From Homalodisca vitripennis (Eukaryota > Arthropoda > Insecta > Hemiptera > Cicadellidae): 64,000 bases of DNA. The stretch is taken from NCBI RefSeq assembly GCF_021130785.1, contig NW_025776241.1, positions 62,001 to 126,000 of the forward strand. The letters run 5' to 3'. The translations under genes were made by a program, and so were the position numbers. Below are positions 17,474-29,200 of the stretch, in pieces; positions within the stretch are counted from its first letter, which is position 1; each line of letters starts with the position of its first letter. The notes beneath the pieces are model-generated. The model was not told the origin of the DNA. It ran no database searches and saw only the letters and a list, made by a program, of their open reading frames with translations.

Positions 17474-19615
17474 CTAGACTCGCAAATCTTCAACAACTTC
17501 TGAAGGTTCGCAAACAGGATCATCACCAGGTTCTTCAATGGTTGAGTTGTTGTGATCATATACTGCGTTCTTATAAAATTGCAAATGAGGAAAATTCTTC
17601 CAATCAGAACCAAAATGTTTGTTAAGCAACTCCTTAACATCGTTTAATTTGGACTGTTTCACCTTAACACCCATTGGCAAAACATTTGGTTTGATGTCAA
17701 CAACAGTTTTGCCCACTTTGAAAATAGATAAACTACGTCCAGTGTTTGATCTGTAAAATATTTCACCTCGCACAAGGATTTTATAACCAAGTTTTACCTT
17801 TTTACGTTCAATGATGATTCTTGAACACTTGCTGATTTAAAAATGCCAGCTCTGTAGGGATTTTAAACATTTTTTTTTTTTCAGTTTTCCAATCAAGTAC
17901 CTCACAGTCAGAAAGCTTTACTACCGTTGCAGCACTACCAAAAGCTTCAAAATACTCTTCAGGTTGAATTATGCTGGTTTTCTTACGATCAGTCTTCTCA
18001 ATTTGACCAAAAAACCCGGTCCGGAGGCAAATAACTATGACTAGTTACTGGAAAAATAAGTTCAAGCGTATTGATATATTGGTAGGAGCATCAATTGCTA
18101 ACCATTTTTGAGCCATCAACAACAACATGGAGTTCTTATTTTGGCCGCCACACCCGTCTGCAACAAGTCTTACTGTATTATTTTCAGGATTGAAATTTGT
18201 GTTTCTTAGTCTGTGGTAGACTGCAGAAGCTATTTCGCAAGACCCTTTTGGACGCTCCAGTTTCTGACCATGTGTATGAAAAAACGTTGTCATGTGTAAG
18301 TCTACTTTTGGAAGTCCCTTCATCAATGGTGAAATTAAAAATGTAAAGTTGTCTGGAATAGTAAGTTGCTTGATCCGGGATCCTAGGTAGGGGCATGTTT
18401 TTTTGGCAGTCAAAGCTAAAAGTCTTAACTTTAACACTGTCATCTCTTAATATATCAAAAAAGCTTTAAGCTCGTAATTTGTGTACTCGGAGCTCAGTCA
18501 TTATTTTGTTCTTATCTGCCTCATGAAGTGCTCGTTTTATTCCCTCGCGCAAACGGAGGCAAGTGGAACAAACATCCACAGCTGGCATCCCAAAACCAAT
18601 GTTGTATTTCGTATTGAACAAATTACGAAAGAAGCATTCTATACTTTAAATTCAGGTAAAGCAGTGGAGTTGTACAAACTCCAAAGTTTTCTGATGTTCA
18701 TTTCAGGGGGTAGGTACACTCTTACAGAAGAAGATGATCGGCAGTAGTGAGATTCATTACATATCAGGGACTCAACAAATTGTTTAATCTTTGCTCTATG
18801 ACCAGATTTTAAGTGGGATATTCTATCGCCTCCTATTTTTTCCTTAGGAGACTGACCTGTATTTATATACCTTTTTGCCATACTTAGAACTCTATGCTTA
18901 CTAAAACCAAGTATTTCAATAAACGCTTTTCTGCAAACAGGTACTCTTCTGTTTGTAGATGTACTGGAGACATAATACTTCATACTTACAGATCTAGCCT
19001 TCTTTAGAGGTTCATACTTATGGCGCTTAGGTACAAGTGCTTCAGAATGCTTCAAAATAAACGAATCTTGAATATCCTTCCTCTTGATTTCATAAAAGTT
19101 TTTATGAAATGTTTTAATGTCAAACATGGTAAGGCATGAACACTGGTAGGACTGGTAAGGTTTCCCTTTGTGGTTACACCTCGGATGTTGTGGTAATCCT
19201 TTAGCAGAATACCTGGAACAAAACAAAAGTATTTAGGTTTTATTCAGTTAGATAAAAAATAATTAGGTTAGATTAATGCACTTAGGTTAAGTTGTTATGC
19301 GTACAACAGGTGTTAAGCTTAGTTTAGGTTAAGTTTTGTAAAAAGAGTTTACAATGCAAAGGCTTATAAAACTTTCAAGTTAATAGACACTGTGCTAGAT
19401 GATAATTTAAAATATTTGAACTAATCAGCTAAGACCATAATGCCATTATACATAAAACACTTTTCATGGCCTAGGTCTAACCTAAGTTGTATACTAGTGT
19501 TGGATCTTACCTTGCAACTTTTTCCCTCTCTCTCCTCCATGCTGTGTGATTTCTCTGCCTTTTCCTTGATTCCCTAGCATTTGTAGGCACTGGATTGCAT
19601 TCCGCTTCATTCATA
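17474..19615 (-). pseudogene. Spliced repeat-borne gene of an unclassified family (GGDRISHLKSG / DGCGGQNKNS), broken
   Basis: Exon 1 (19615-19511, MNEAECNPVPTNARESRKRQ...) ends in AG/GTAAGA. Intron 19510-19213 ends in CAG. Exon 2 starts YSAKGLPQHPRCNHKG and carries QCSCLTMFD, GFSKHRVLSMAKRY, GGDRISHLKSGHRAKIKQF and ESHYCRSSSSVRVYLPPE. After a frameshift near 18650 come MPAVDVCSTCLRLREGIKRA, a TAA, then LPRIPDQATYYSRQLYIFNF. After a further shift comes VRLVADGCGGQNKNSMLLL, and finally NTGRSLSIFKVGKTVVDI. I recognise this as a multicopy insect protein pattern but know no assigned function. DGCGGQNKN could be a catalytic acidic motif. Basic and cysteine-rich N-terminal parts could bind DNA. Confidence 0.6.
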
Positions 19616-19750
19616 TTATTAAATTATTTAATAATATTAAAAGCTTGGGAAAGCTACTGTTCTCAGTTTAACACAAAATAGCAGACAGCAACAAACCAAA
19701 CAAAACAGCTGATTTCATTGGCTGAATACTCTCATCTCATTGGTCGGGGG

Positions 19751-20840
19751 AAATGTCCAGTTCTGCTTCTCAATGGAAGTACAAATGTCCAAGTTTGCAC
19801 CTCAACTGGATTTTAAACATTAAAAATATAATAGAAATGTCCATTTCTGCTTCTCAACTACTGCACCATTCAGTGTGTCTTTACACAAAGTATAATAATT
19901 GAATTCTAACTCAATTTGACCCAAAAGTGTGTAAGGTTTTGTAGTTTGGTTTAGTTTAAGATTAAGGTTGTGACATATTTTGAGCAAGGGTTGCTGTGAG
20001 AGGATTTAATAATAGGTTAGATTGGCAGTACAAATACCCTCAAATGAACCAACACATTTATTTGTGACAACATTTCATTAAATTGATTAATTGATTGCGT
20101 TAATCGACATATTAAGCACAAACCTTAATACCTTAATACTTTGAAAACATGTTTGATATTAAATTATTCATTACAATTTAATTTAAATTTAATTCATTAT
20201 AACATTTACTAGTAATTTTGTAGTGTTGCAATAATAATGAGTTCATGGACTAACATGAGAAACTTTCTTTAAAATAGCTAAACATTTACATTTTCGAAAT
20301 TGTGAACATTTAAATAGATATGGAATTGAAAATGATTAATGAACCCTAAAATATACTAAGTTCTTAAAATTACTTACATTTTATTTCACATCACACTTAT
20401 TACGCCTAGAGATATTTTTCCGCACACGAACACAAACACTCCCGAACTTCACTTTTCGAATTCCCGTCCTCGACTTCCACCTCTCCTCCTTGTTCTTCAG
20501 TTTTGATGTTCTTCTCCCGCCAGCTCATTGACCACGCCTCTGCCAAATCTCTCCATCATAATTGGTGAGTACCAATTTTTCATATTAGCATGGCTGCCCC
20601 TTACATCGTCGCACGGTTTTTACAAATAAGCATTTCCGCTGCTTAAGCAAGCATTTCCTGTTTGTTCACCATCGGCGTCTGGGCGGATGTGCGTATCCAG
20701 TTACATCCGGAGGATGTTTGTATCGAATTGTAATACAAGACTTCCTTTCCAGCAACTATCTGTACATTGATTCTATGAATTTTATATTACTAATAATTAC
20801 ATAAGTCTTACAAGTGGAAGTGTCCAGTTTTGCTTCTAGA
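19751..20840. repeat. Repeated ~24-base motif AAATGTCCAnTTCTGCTTCTCAA
   Basis: Copies are at about 19751, 19783 (diverged: AAATGTCCAAGTTTGCACCTC), 19835 and 20817 (AGTGTCCAGTTTTGCTTCTA), all on the plus strand. They lie upstream of the unclassified gene at 17474-19615, and the last abuts the Kolobok fragment at 20845. They may be subterminal transposase-binding repeats of the element carrying that gene, which would put one element end near 20840. Confidence 0.5.
19841..20816. other. AT-rich stretch without genes
   Basis: No supported ORF is visible. A GC-richer patch at 20430-20710 could be a promoter or the end of a repeat. I see nothing I can name. Confidence 0.4.
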
Positions 20841-20844
20841 CCCC

Positions 20845-21090
20845 TCAATTGTTTTTATTCCTTCTTATTGCTTGTCCATAGTAATTTTGTAAAGATTCAA
20901 TTGCAGAATCATTCAACCTACCTTTCCTTCCACCCAAAGCTTTGCCATCTTCAAGTTTTTTTCCCCGATAATCACGTCGCAATTTTCTCAGCCAAGACCC
21001 CATCCTCTTTTGGACATGGCCAACGCATTCCAATTTTCCAATTATAAAATCATCACCATAAGGCTTTGATTCTAAGACTTTATGAAAGCT
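20845..21090 (-). pseudogene. Kolobok/Mutator-like transposase fragment
   Basis: Minus-strand reading: FHKVLESKPYGDD, KLECVGHVQKRMGSWLRKL, GKKLEDGKALGGRKGRLND, LQNYYGQAIRRNKNN. The order (Y..V...EC.GHVQKRMG..LR.L....KG..L.DGK.LGG.GRL.D..I..LQ.YYG.AIR.N) is the second half of the Mutator-like transposase domain. It is cut at both sides: by a mariner at about 21091 and near the repeat at 20840. It is homologous to the segments at 24833-25600 and 39554-56464 but distinct in sequence. Confidence 0.8.
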
Positions 21091-21091
21091 T

Positions 21092-22649
21092 CACTCTAAC
21101 TGAAATGGCGGCGTTTTAAAGTTATTCGTCATTTATCCAAATAAGTCATTCTCTTACATTAAGTAACATTAATTTAATAATTAGAATTGAAAATTTAGTA
21201 CTTACAGTTATAGAAAGTGTTCAAAATGTTGTCCAAATTTCTCTTGGCAATAGCCCAATCTGTGGTAGAAGCCTTCGATAACTTTTTGAATCATCTCAGT
21301 AGGTATTTGTTGAGTTTCCTCTGTTATGCGGTGAATTAGTTCTTCTGTGTTGGCAGGCTTAGTTAAAAAAACCCTTTGTTTTAAATAACCCCATAGAAAG
21401 AAATCAAGAGGATTTAGATCAGGTGATCTAGGTGGCCACTCTATTGCTCCCCTACGTCCTATCCAACGATTGCGAAACTCTCTGTCAAGCAGCGCTCGTA
21501 CTTGTAAAGCATAATGAGGTGGTGCGCACCATCCTGTTGAAACCATACTGTGTTATAACTTCGACCCAACACAGCACGTAAAGCCGGTATAATGGTTTCT
21601 CTCAACATCAATTCATATGTCACCCCATTCAAATTTCCATTGATTATGAAAGGTCCAACAATATGATTGCCAATAATCCCAGCCCACACGTTAACTTTTT
21701 CAGGTTTCTGGGTATGGCTTTCTCTCATCCAGTGAGGATTGTCGTCGCGCCAATAACGACAGTTATGCCTACTTACATCGCCATGAAGTGTAAAGGTAGC
21801 TTCGTCAGAAAACACAACTTTTGCTAAGAAATTTCGATCTTGTACATATCTATTCATCATTGTCTCACAAAATTCCGCTCTTCTGTCAAAATCGTCTTCC
21901 GAAAGCTCCTGGACCAATCTGACCTTATACGGATAATAGTGGTTTTGTTTTAAAACGTTTAACACTAAAACATGGCTTATTCCGTGATTAGTTGCTGCAG
22001 TTCTTGTTGATGTGTGTGGTGGGATGAAACTTTGTAATACTTCTATGGATGTATGTTCGTCAGTAGCAGATAAAGGTCTACCACTTCTTGGACGGTCTTT
22101 AACATTGCCGGTATCTAGAAATCGTTGGACTGTTCTACAGACGGTAGACTTTGATATTGGTGGCCGGTCCGGAAATGTGTCATTAAATAAATGCACAACT
22201 TCGTCATATGATCGTACACGGTCACCATAACCCCCTCATCATAAGCAGGTTTATTCTCTCAGTCTCAGTCAGAGACATCCCTATCACAAGATTCACAACT
22301 AGTCACTGTTAACAATTAAATTAAACCCAATCTACACTTTACAAATCTTAACTTAAGATCGACTTTGTAACAGCTCATGAGGAAAATTAAGTTTCCTGTC
22401 TAAACGCATTCTACCCTTAGAATGATAAGATACACAGTTAATGACCCTGCAGTTGGACTTTCAACAGGAATGTCAAAAACAACTTTCACTGAATAGAAAG
22501 GATGTAAACACTAATGAGTTTTCAAGACCAATACACTATCCCGGAAATCCCATTGTTGCAATGAATGTTGCCAACACAGAAGAACTAATTCATCACATCA
22601 CAGATAAATGACGAATAACTTTAAAACGCCGCCATTTCAGTTAGAGTGA
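21092..22649 (-). mobile_element. Mariner-superfamily element with ~45-bp inverted ends
   Basis: CACTCTAACTGAAATGGCGG... at 21092-21136 is repeated inverted at 22604-22649, ending ...CAGTTAGAGTG. The transposase inside reads on the minus strand. If the true ends are ACTGAAATGG, the flanking TA is present on both sides and the target would be a palindrome, CACTC-TA-GAGTG. Otherwise no TA duplication is obvious. Confidence 0.8.
21208..22278 (-). pseudogene. Mariner-superfamily transposase, DD41D spacing, frameshifted
   Basis: Start MSLTETERINLLMMRG (ATG 22278), a one-base shift at a GGGGG run, then YGDRVRSYDEVVHLFNDTF and the helix-turn-helix PPISKSTVCRTVQRF. The DDE core has VVFSDEATF (first D), VWFQQDGA (second D) and WPPRSPDLNPLDFFLWG (third D). 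Counting gives 41 residues between the second and third D, once a frameshift near 21540 is crossed. The C-terminus KFGQHFEHFL* appears complete. Two frameshifts disable it. It shares spacing and domain order with the genes at 48645-49640 and 61586-62650 but is a separate lineage. Confidence 0.85.
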
Positions 22650-22659
22650 ACATTTTGAG

Positions 22660-22849
22660 GTCCGGTTTGTGGCAATGTGTTTCTACTAACTAAGACCTTT
22701 AATTTGATATCGACCTATGCTGCTATTTAAGAATTTTGTCTGACTCCTCGAGGGCCGTCCCCCATAAGGGATAGGATAAAAAAAGTTTTAATACCCTAAA
22801 AAACTAGACATTTATGGCTATTATTGATATACCAAGTCTCATTACTTTA
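22660..22849. mobile_element. End fragment of a mariner-like element (family X), left of copy B
   Basis: AAGACCTTTAATTTGATAT, CCTATGCTGCTATTTAAGAA and GGGCCGTCCCCCATAAG here match 37160-37250 in the same order. The end of the element continues after copy B at 30395-30437 (CCGTTCCGGGACTTTTTTACCATACTG), which matches CCGTCCCGGGACTTTTCAGC at 37347-37366. So copy B inserted into this element. Confidence 0.6.
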
Positions 22850-24552
22850 TCTATATTGGCCGTCCTGGGTATGACGTTAAACTGCCCACACCCACCTAAC
22901 CATTTCCTTCATTCCTACCCAATCCCTCTTCCAGGGTCTTATTAGTACCCGCTCTGTTCGACCGTTCCAGTACATGGCTCGCTGGGAGTGCTTAAGCCGT
23001 CACTAGGTGCCCTATCTGGTGTCGGTGAGAGCTGATGTGAGCTTGTCTCTGCCGAGGCGTAAGTCATGTACTGGTTCAGAAGCCAGCCACTTCGATGTCC
23101 TTGGTCAGGAAGTGTGTATTGAGCAGGAGTGTCGGAGCTCCTGCTGCAACGTGCGAGCCCAGGCCGTGCGAGCATACCCAGCCTGGTTAAACGAGTCAAC
23201 ACCGGGCCCCGGGGATCTGGGGTAGATTAACCTGGGCTCCCACGGGACCCAGTTTTATCGAGGGCGTGCCCGTTCCCGGTGTATCTCGGCCTGCACCCTT
23301 ACACACGATGCGCTGGTTAAAATACCTATGGAATCCGAAACCACCCCAAAACTAGGGCAAAGTGTAGTAGCAAGAGATCAAAGTGATCTGGAGAAGAAAC
23401 GGCAGTTGTTTGACTCAGACTGTGAGCTTGATCAAAACAAGCAAAGAAAAATGGAAAATAAACAAACCGACTATGAGATAAATATGCCTACTCCCTTATT
23501 TCTTGTGCTAAGTCATAAGGAAGATGGAAAAACTTTGACTAAGGTGAGCCCGTTCCTTATCCACAAATCTTTAGTAGCCTGTGGAGGGCAACCTAAATCT
23601 ATAAGGAAGCTGAGGAATGGAACTATCCTGGTGGAGGCTGCAAATTGCATCCAATCCAAGAAGTTCCTTAAAATGACGAGCTTTTTCGACCAGGTAGCGA
23701 TTACTGTCCAGCCCCATGCCTCTCTGAACTCTTCCAAGGGAATCGTTTCTGTCGAGACCTTATGGACTGCAGTGAAGAGGAAATAAAGGATGAGCTGCAG
23801 TGCGAGATGGTGACAGATGTGGTCAGGATTGTTCGGACCGAAAACGGGGTAAAGGTTCCTACCCCGGGTCTCATTATAACCTTTGCAAAACCCCATCCAC
23901 CAGAAACCATCAAAGCCGGATATTTGTCTCTGTCCGTGTGGCCGTATTTTAAAAACCCCCAGCGGTGTTTCCGCTGCCAGAGGTTCGGGCACTCAAGTAA
24001 AGTGTGTTCGAACCCGGAGACGTGTTCCCGCTGTGGTGATGAAGGACACCAAGAGGAGGGGTGCAAAAATGAGACGCGATGCATAAATTGCAAGGGAAAA
24101 CATCCGGCATATTCAAGAGAGTGTAATATTTTTAAAGAAGAAAGAGAAATATTAAAAATCATGACTATAGAAAAGCTTTCATTTAACGAGGCGCGTAAAG
24201 AGTACAGGAGGAGGGTCGCCCCAACTCCAAAAAAAGGAGTTTCCTACTCTGAAGCTGTATCTGTCCCTGTTCAGACCGCACAGTGTTCCTCATGTACAGT
24301 CTTGGAGGGTACGGTGCGTGCATTGACTGAGCAGGTGGCTGCTCTGGTTCAGCACCTCTCCGCAGGTGCTGGGGAACAGTCTGTGGTCCTGCCCAGTAAA
24401 TCTCCCCGAGACTTTCAGACCTCATCTAAACCTAATGTACAGTCTTATGTTAAACCTTTACCAGTAGGTCTTACATACAGAGATAAAGTTCAGCAAAATT
24501 TGAAACCTGCCTTAAGTTTAGAAGAGAGAAAGAAATTGTCAGAAAAGCTTAA

Positions 24553-26011
24553 AAGGGGACTGTTACCCAAAAAATAAATAAAATAATATTTTTTTTTTTA
24601 TTTTTCCTTATTTTTCTTTGGAATGTACTGATTTCATTGCAGTAATTTGTTTTTTCCTGTGATTACTGTAAGTTGGTAAAAAATAATATTATTGAAACCC
24701 TTGCATGTCATTTTTCGACACTAACTGAACATCAGTCATGTTCCACTAGCTAACACTTTCATATATTTCATTGTTTTGCTGTATTTAACTTTTTATGTTG
24801 GCTCTACTGTCTAGCATCTTTATTTCAGGTTACTATTATTGTTACTACTGTCAAAAGAGGATGGGGAGAGCGGCTTTTAAAATTAAAATCTGTCTCGGGT
24901 AAAGTAAAACTTGAGGATGGTAAGGGATTAGATGGGCAGAGTAGGCTAAGTGAGCCTAATATTCAAAAACTGCAGACCTATTATGGCCTGGCCATAAGGC
25001 GAAATGTGCAGAATGTTGAAGAGATGAGAAAGACAATATGGGCAGTGTACTTTTACACGATGTCATCAAATGATAAACCTACTCATCAGCTATGCCCTAA
25101 AGACAATGAGACATGGTGTAAATATAACCTGAGTTTACTGACCAATGAAATGTATGACCATGATAAACATTTTCACATCCCTGAGTGTGTTATGAGTTTT
25201 ATAAAACCCATATTCAAAGACCTTTCAGAAACCAAACTGTTGGACCGATGTTTGAAAGGGAAAACTCAAAAACAAAATGAGTCATTGAATAGTGTCATTT
25301 GGTCCCTAATACCAAAAAAAAACTTTTGTAACTCTGCCTACCCTTAAATTTGGTGTTTACTCTGCAGTTTGTAGCTTAAATGACGGCTTTTCTAGTAAAT
25401 TACAAGTTTTGGAAGCATTAAACCCTCGTCCAAGGAAACATTTTGTAAAAGCGATGCAGCGCCTAGAAATAGTGCGAGTGAAGGAAGCGGACAAGAAAGT
25501 TCAAGAATTAGAAAAGAAAATAAGGAACAAGAGAGCTTTGAAAAGAAAACGCCTTGAAGACATGTTTACACAAAGTGAAGACCTAGATAATCCATCCTAG
25601 CTAAGGAAACTACTAGGCTATGGTAGTTAAAGATATTTTCTTCGATTCCCGTAAGTTGGTTTTTTTCTATTTAGATGCAAGTTTTCTCAGCCATTTATGA
25701 ACTTAGACCTCTCAAATTTTTACCACTTGTACTTTGTACTATAATCTAGGTGCTGACCAAAGGGTTTTACTAAATAAAAAGTATTATCTTAGAAATAAAA
25801 TATATTTTGTGATTTTTTTAGTTTTAAAAAGGTGAATTTTTAAAAATTAGTTTTTTAATACTAAAATATGATAAATTGTAATTTTGGTTGGTCACGAACT
25901 ATAAAACGGTGTGCTTTAAAAGACAAAAAAAAATTAAAGCTCTATCATGACTCATTATTTTAGAAACCTGCATTAAGTTTATATGGACTAAGATAGGCGG
26001 TAACAGTCCCC
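24553..26011 (+). mobile_element. Internally deleted Kolobok/Mutator-like element at TTAA
   Basis: The ends are inverted: GGGGACTGTTACC (24555) and GGTAACAGTCCCC (25999-26011). They are flanked by TTAA on both sides (24549-24552, 26012-26015). The inside carries only the C-terminal half of the transposase, so the N-terminal coding half was lost. The host is ORF1 of copy B. Confidence 0.85.
24833..25600 (+). pseudogene. C-terminal half of a Kolobok/Mutator-like transposase
   Basis: The reading begins VKRGWGERLLKLKSVSGKV and continues LEDGKGLDGQSRLSEPNIQ, LQTYYGLAIRRNVQNVEEM, KTIWAVYFYTMSSNDKPTH, CPKDNETWCKYN, PIFKDLSETKLLDRCLKGK, TQKQNESLNSVIWSLIPKK. One base shift at a run of A near 25315 moves to TLPTLKFGVYSAVCSLNDG and a basic coiled tail (KVQELEKKIRNKRALKRKR). 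The phrase GKTQ.NESLN..IW..IPK is a strong signature of this transposase domain. It is not functional: the catalytic N-terminal half is missing. Confidence 0.85.
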
Positions 26012-26259
26012 TTAACAAGAATATTCAAAGTAAAGTCGATAACAGGTCAAAAGCGCCTGTTAAGAACCTTAACACGTCATCATCTAAGTCATCTCAACTG
26101 TCCATCAATGATGATGGCACAGCTGAGGATCCTTTGGAGCTCCGGACGGAGTTCCAAACGTTAGGTGGAACTTTCCGACCTGTAACAAAACAAAGAAAAA
26201 AAATCACTATGTAGTAAAGAAGTAAAATATTGTATGCATTATAACAATAAAATAAAATC

Positions 26260-29200
26260 ATGCTTATTCAATGGAATATTAGTGGTTTAAGAAGTCATTT
26301 AGAGGATTTAAAACTACTTATAAATACAAAAAGGCCCAAAATAATCTGTATCCAAGACCATCTGTATTCAGCTCCTCACATACCACTTAAAATCAATGGT
26401 TATGACACGTTTTCGATTAGATCACCAGCAAGAAATAGCCTCTGGCGGTGTTGCGATCCTTTCAGATTCTTGTTTGAACGCCAGAGCCAGAGTCTTGAAC
26501 ATCGTCACAAATCTACAAGCAATTATAATAGCAATAAACATTCCTATTAAAATAACAATCTGCTCTTTATACATCCCACCTCTACCTTACGACCTGGTCC
26601 TTGACGATCTGCGTGATCTAATCACTCAGCTTCCCTCTCCGTTCTTGATTGTTGGCGATTTCAACGCACATCATCGTTCCTGGGGTTCCAGTCATTGTAG
26701 TCAAAGGGGTAACATGCTTTCGGGGTTGTGGGATGAGGTGCAAAACGGTCGTACTCAATGACGGGTCGGCCACCTACATGTGTCCTAGGACCGGCGTGTG
26801 GTCGGCAATTGATTTGTCGATATGCAGTCCGTGTTTGGGAACCAGGGTCTACTGGTCCGTTCTTCCCGACCTGTCAGGGAGTGACCATGCGCCCATTACC
26901 GTAGCCTTTAAATCGCTTCCTTCTGCAATCGACAGGCCTCCAAGGTGGAAAAATTCAGAAAGCGGATTGGAATGAATTTAGAAGTAGCTTAAATCCTCTA
27001 ACCATTAATACACAAAATACTGACATTGAAATACTAACTGCATCGTTTACATCAGCTCTTCTGTCAGCGGCCGAATTGAGCATTCCCAAGTCCTCAGGGA
27101 AACAAAGTCATCACGCAGTTCCGTGGTGGTAAGAGGAATGTTCGAAGGCTCTAAAAGACCGTAGAAAATGTCTTAAGGTATTTAACAGACGTCCTACGGC
27201 ACAAAATCTTGAAAATTACAGAAGATCGAGAGCAAAGGCAAGGCAAATTTTCAGGTTGAGTCGGCGACAGTCCTGGTTAGACTATATTGATAAAATAAAG
27301 AGAACTACTCCTACGTCTGATCTTTGGAAAAAACTACGTTCAGTTTGCAGCAGGCCCTCTCCACCTTCCATAATTGGTCTAGAACGTCGTGGCGATATAG
27401 TGACAGATCCTCAAACAGTTGCCAACTTGTTTTCGGCTCACTTTGAGCAAGTTTCTAAGACGTCGTCATATTGCCTCGACTTTCAACATTTTAAAGCTGC
27501 TCTGGAAAGGTTGCCCATTAATTTAAATCGAAATAACGACTCCCCTTTAAACCCTTCCCTTTACTATAAATGAACTCGATTTGTCCCTTAAGGCCACATC
27601 AAACTCCGCACCATGTCCTGACAATATACATTATGCCATGTTGCGGAACCTGACGGAGGAAATTAAGAAAGACCTTTTAACGTTATATAACAGAATTTAT
27701 TTAGAAAATGTATTTCCTACATCTTGGCGTCGTTTACATATTATCGCTCTACATAAACCGGGCCAGGATAGAGCGTCTCCAAGTAGCTATCGGCCTATAT
27801 CCCTTACTAGTCCCGACCTAACTGCCTCTGCAAAGTCCTTGAAAGAATGGTCAATAGAAGGCTTGTGTGGTATTTGGAAAAAATCAATCTTCTGGCGACT
27901 GCTCAGTGTGGATTTCGGCAGGGTAGGTCTACTGCTGACCATCTGTTGTGTTTGGAGACTTTCATCCTTAACTCTTTTATTCAAGGAAAACACTTAGCTG
28001 CTGTTTTCTTTGACCTGTCGAAAGCCTATGACACCGCATGGAGAAGGGGTATTGTAAATAAACTAATATCTTGGGTTGTTGGTAGTCACATGGTGGCATT
28101 CATAAATGGCTTTTTGTCTGACAGAACCATTCAAGTAAGACTCGGGAAAACTCTTTCTGATCCTCTTGTTCAAGAAAATGGAATCCCGCAAGGAAGTGTG
28201 TTAAGCTGATCTCTGTTTACCATTGCAATAAATGAAATTGCATCGTACGTTATACCTCCTGTACGCTGTTCTTTGTTTGTAGACGATTTTGCTATTTTTA
28301 TCTCGGCAAAGAAAACTGTCTACATCTGAAAGAACTTTGCAGTTGACTATAAACCGGCTTGAACAGTGGTCTAGAGTAACGGGTTTTTCTTTTTCCCCAT
28401 CGAAAACTAAGTGCATGGTCTTTTCTAGGCTCCAAACCATGGAGAAGCCAACACTAACTTTGATGGGACAGAGAATACCAAACGTCGAGGAAATAAAATT
28501 CCTGGGTCTCACGTTTGATACCCGGCTAACTTGGGTGCCTCACCTGAGAGACCTAAAAGATCGATGCATGAAACGCTTGAATATACTTAGAGCCCTTAGC
28601 GGAACAAAATGGGGAGCTGACAGGACGTGCATTCTCAGATTTTACAAAGCCACCATCCGTTCCTGTTTAGACTATGGATGTCAAGCATATGGGTCCGCAA
28701 GACCCAGTGCTCTAAAAATGCTTAACCCTGTCCATAATTCTGCCTTAAGACTGGCCACTGGAGCTTTTCGATCTTCTCCTATTAACAGTCTTCTTTCAGA
28801 AACAGGAGAACCTCCTCTTTCGCATAGACGGCAACAACTGTCCCAGAACTATGTTCACGCTCTTTCAGGGAAGCCAGACAACCCTGCATTTGAACCGGTC
28901 CTGCGAAATCCACTCTATAATTCTTTCCTAGCGAAACCAAATCTTCCTTCACCCTTAGGCGTTAGGGCCAAATCCTACGCTTATGAAATAGGCCTAAACG
29001 ATTACCAGTTTAAAGTCGTTCATCAATGTGATATCCCACCCTGGAGCGTCTCAATGCCAAAAATTATTTTAAATCTCTCTAGGTTTAAAAAAGTCTCCAC
29101 TCCAGAAACAGTCTACCAACAAGAATTCCGTCAAATACTAGGCAGCCTCGCACCTTGCGATGTTGTCTATACTGACGGGTCAAAGGAACGTAGGAACGTA

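Larger units (their letters stand above)
23328..26213 (+). pseudogene. ORF1 of copy B, frameshifted and split by a Kolobok element
   Basis: 23328-23786 encodes the N-terminal part (MESETTPKLGQ...). A frameshift at about 23760 continues in 23762-24552, with knuckles CFRCQRFGHSSKVC, CSRCGDEGHQEEGC and CINCKGKHPAYSREC. The C-terminal part (NIQSKVDNRSKAPVK..., LELRTEFQTL) resumes at 26016 after the insertion, ending before 26213. Gag-like RNA-binding protein by homology to copy A. Confidence 0.85.
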
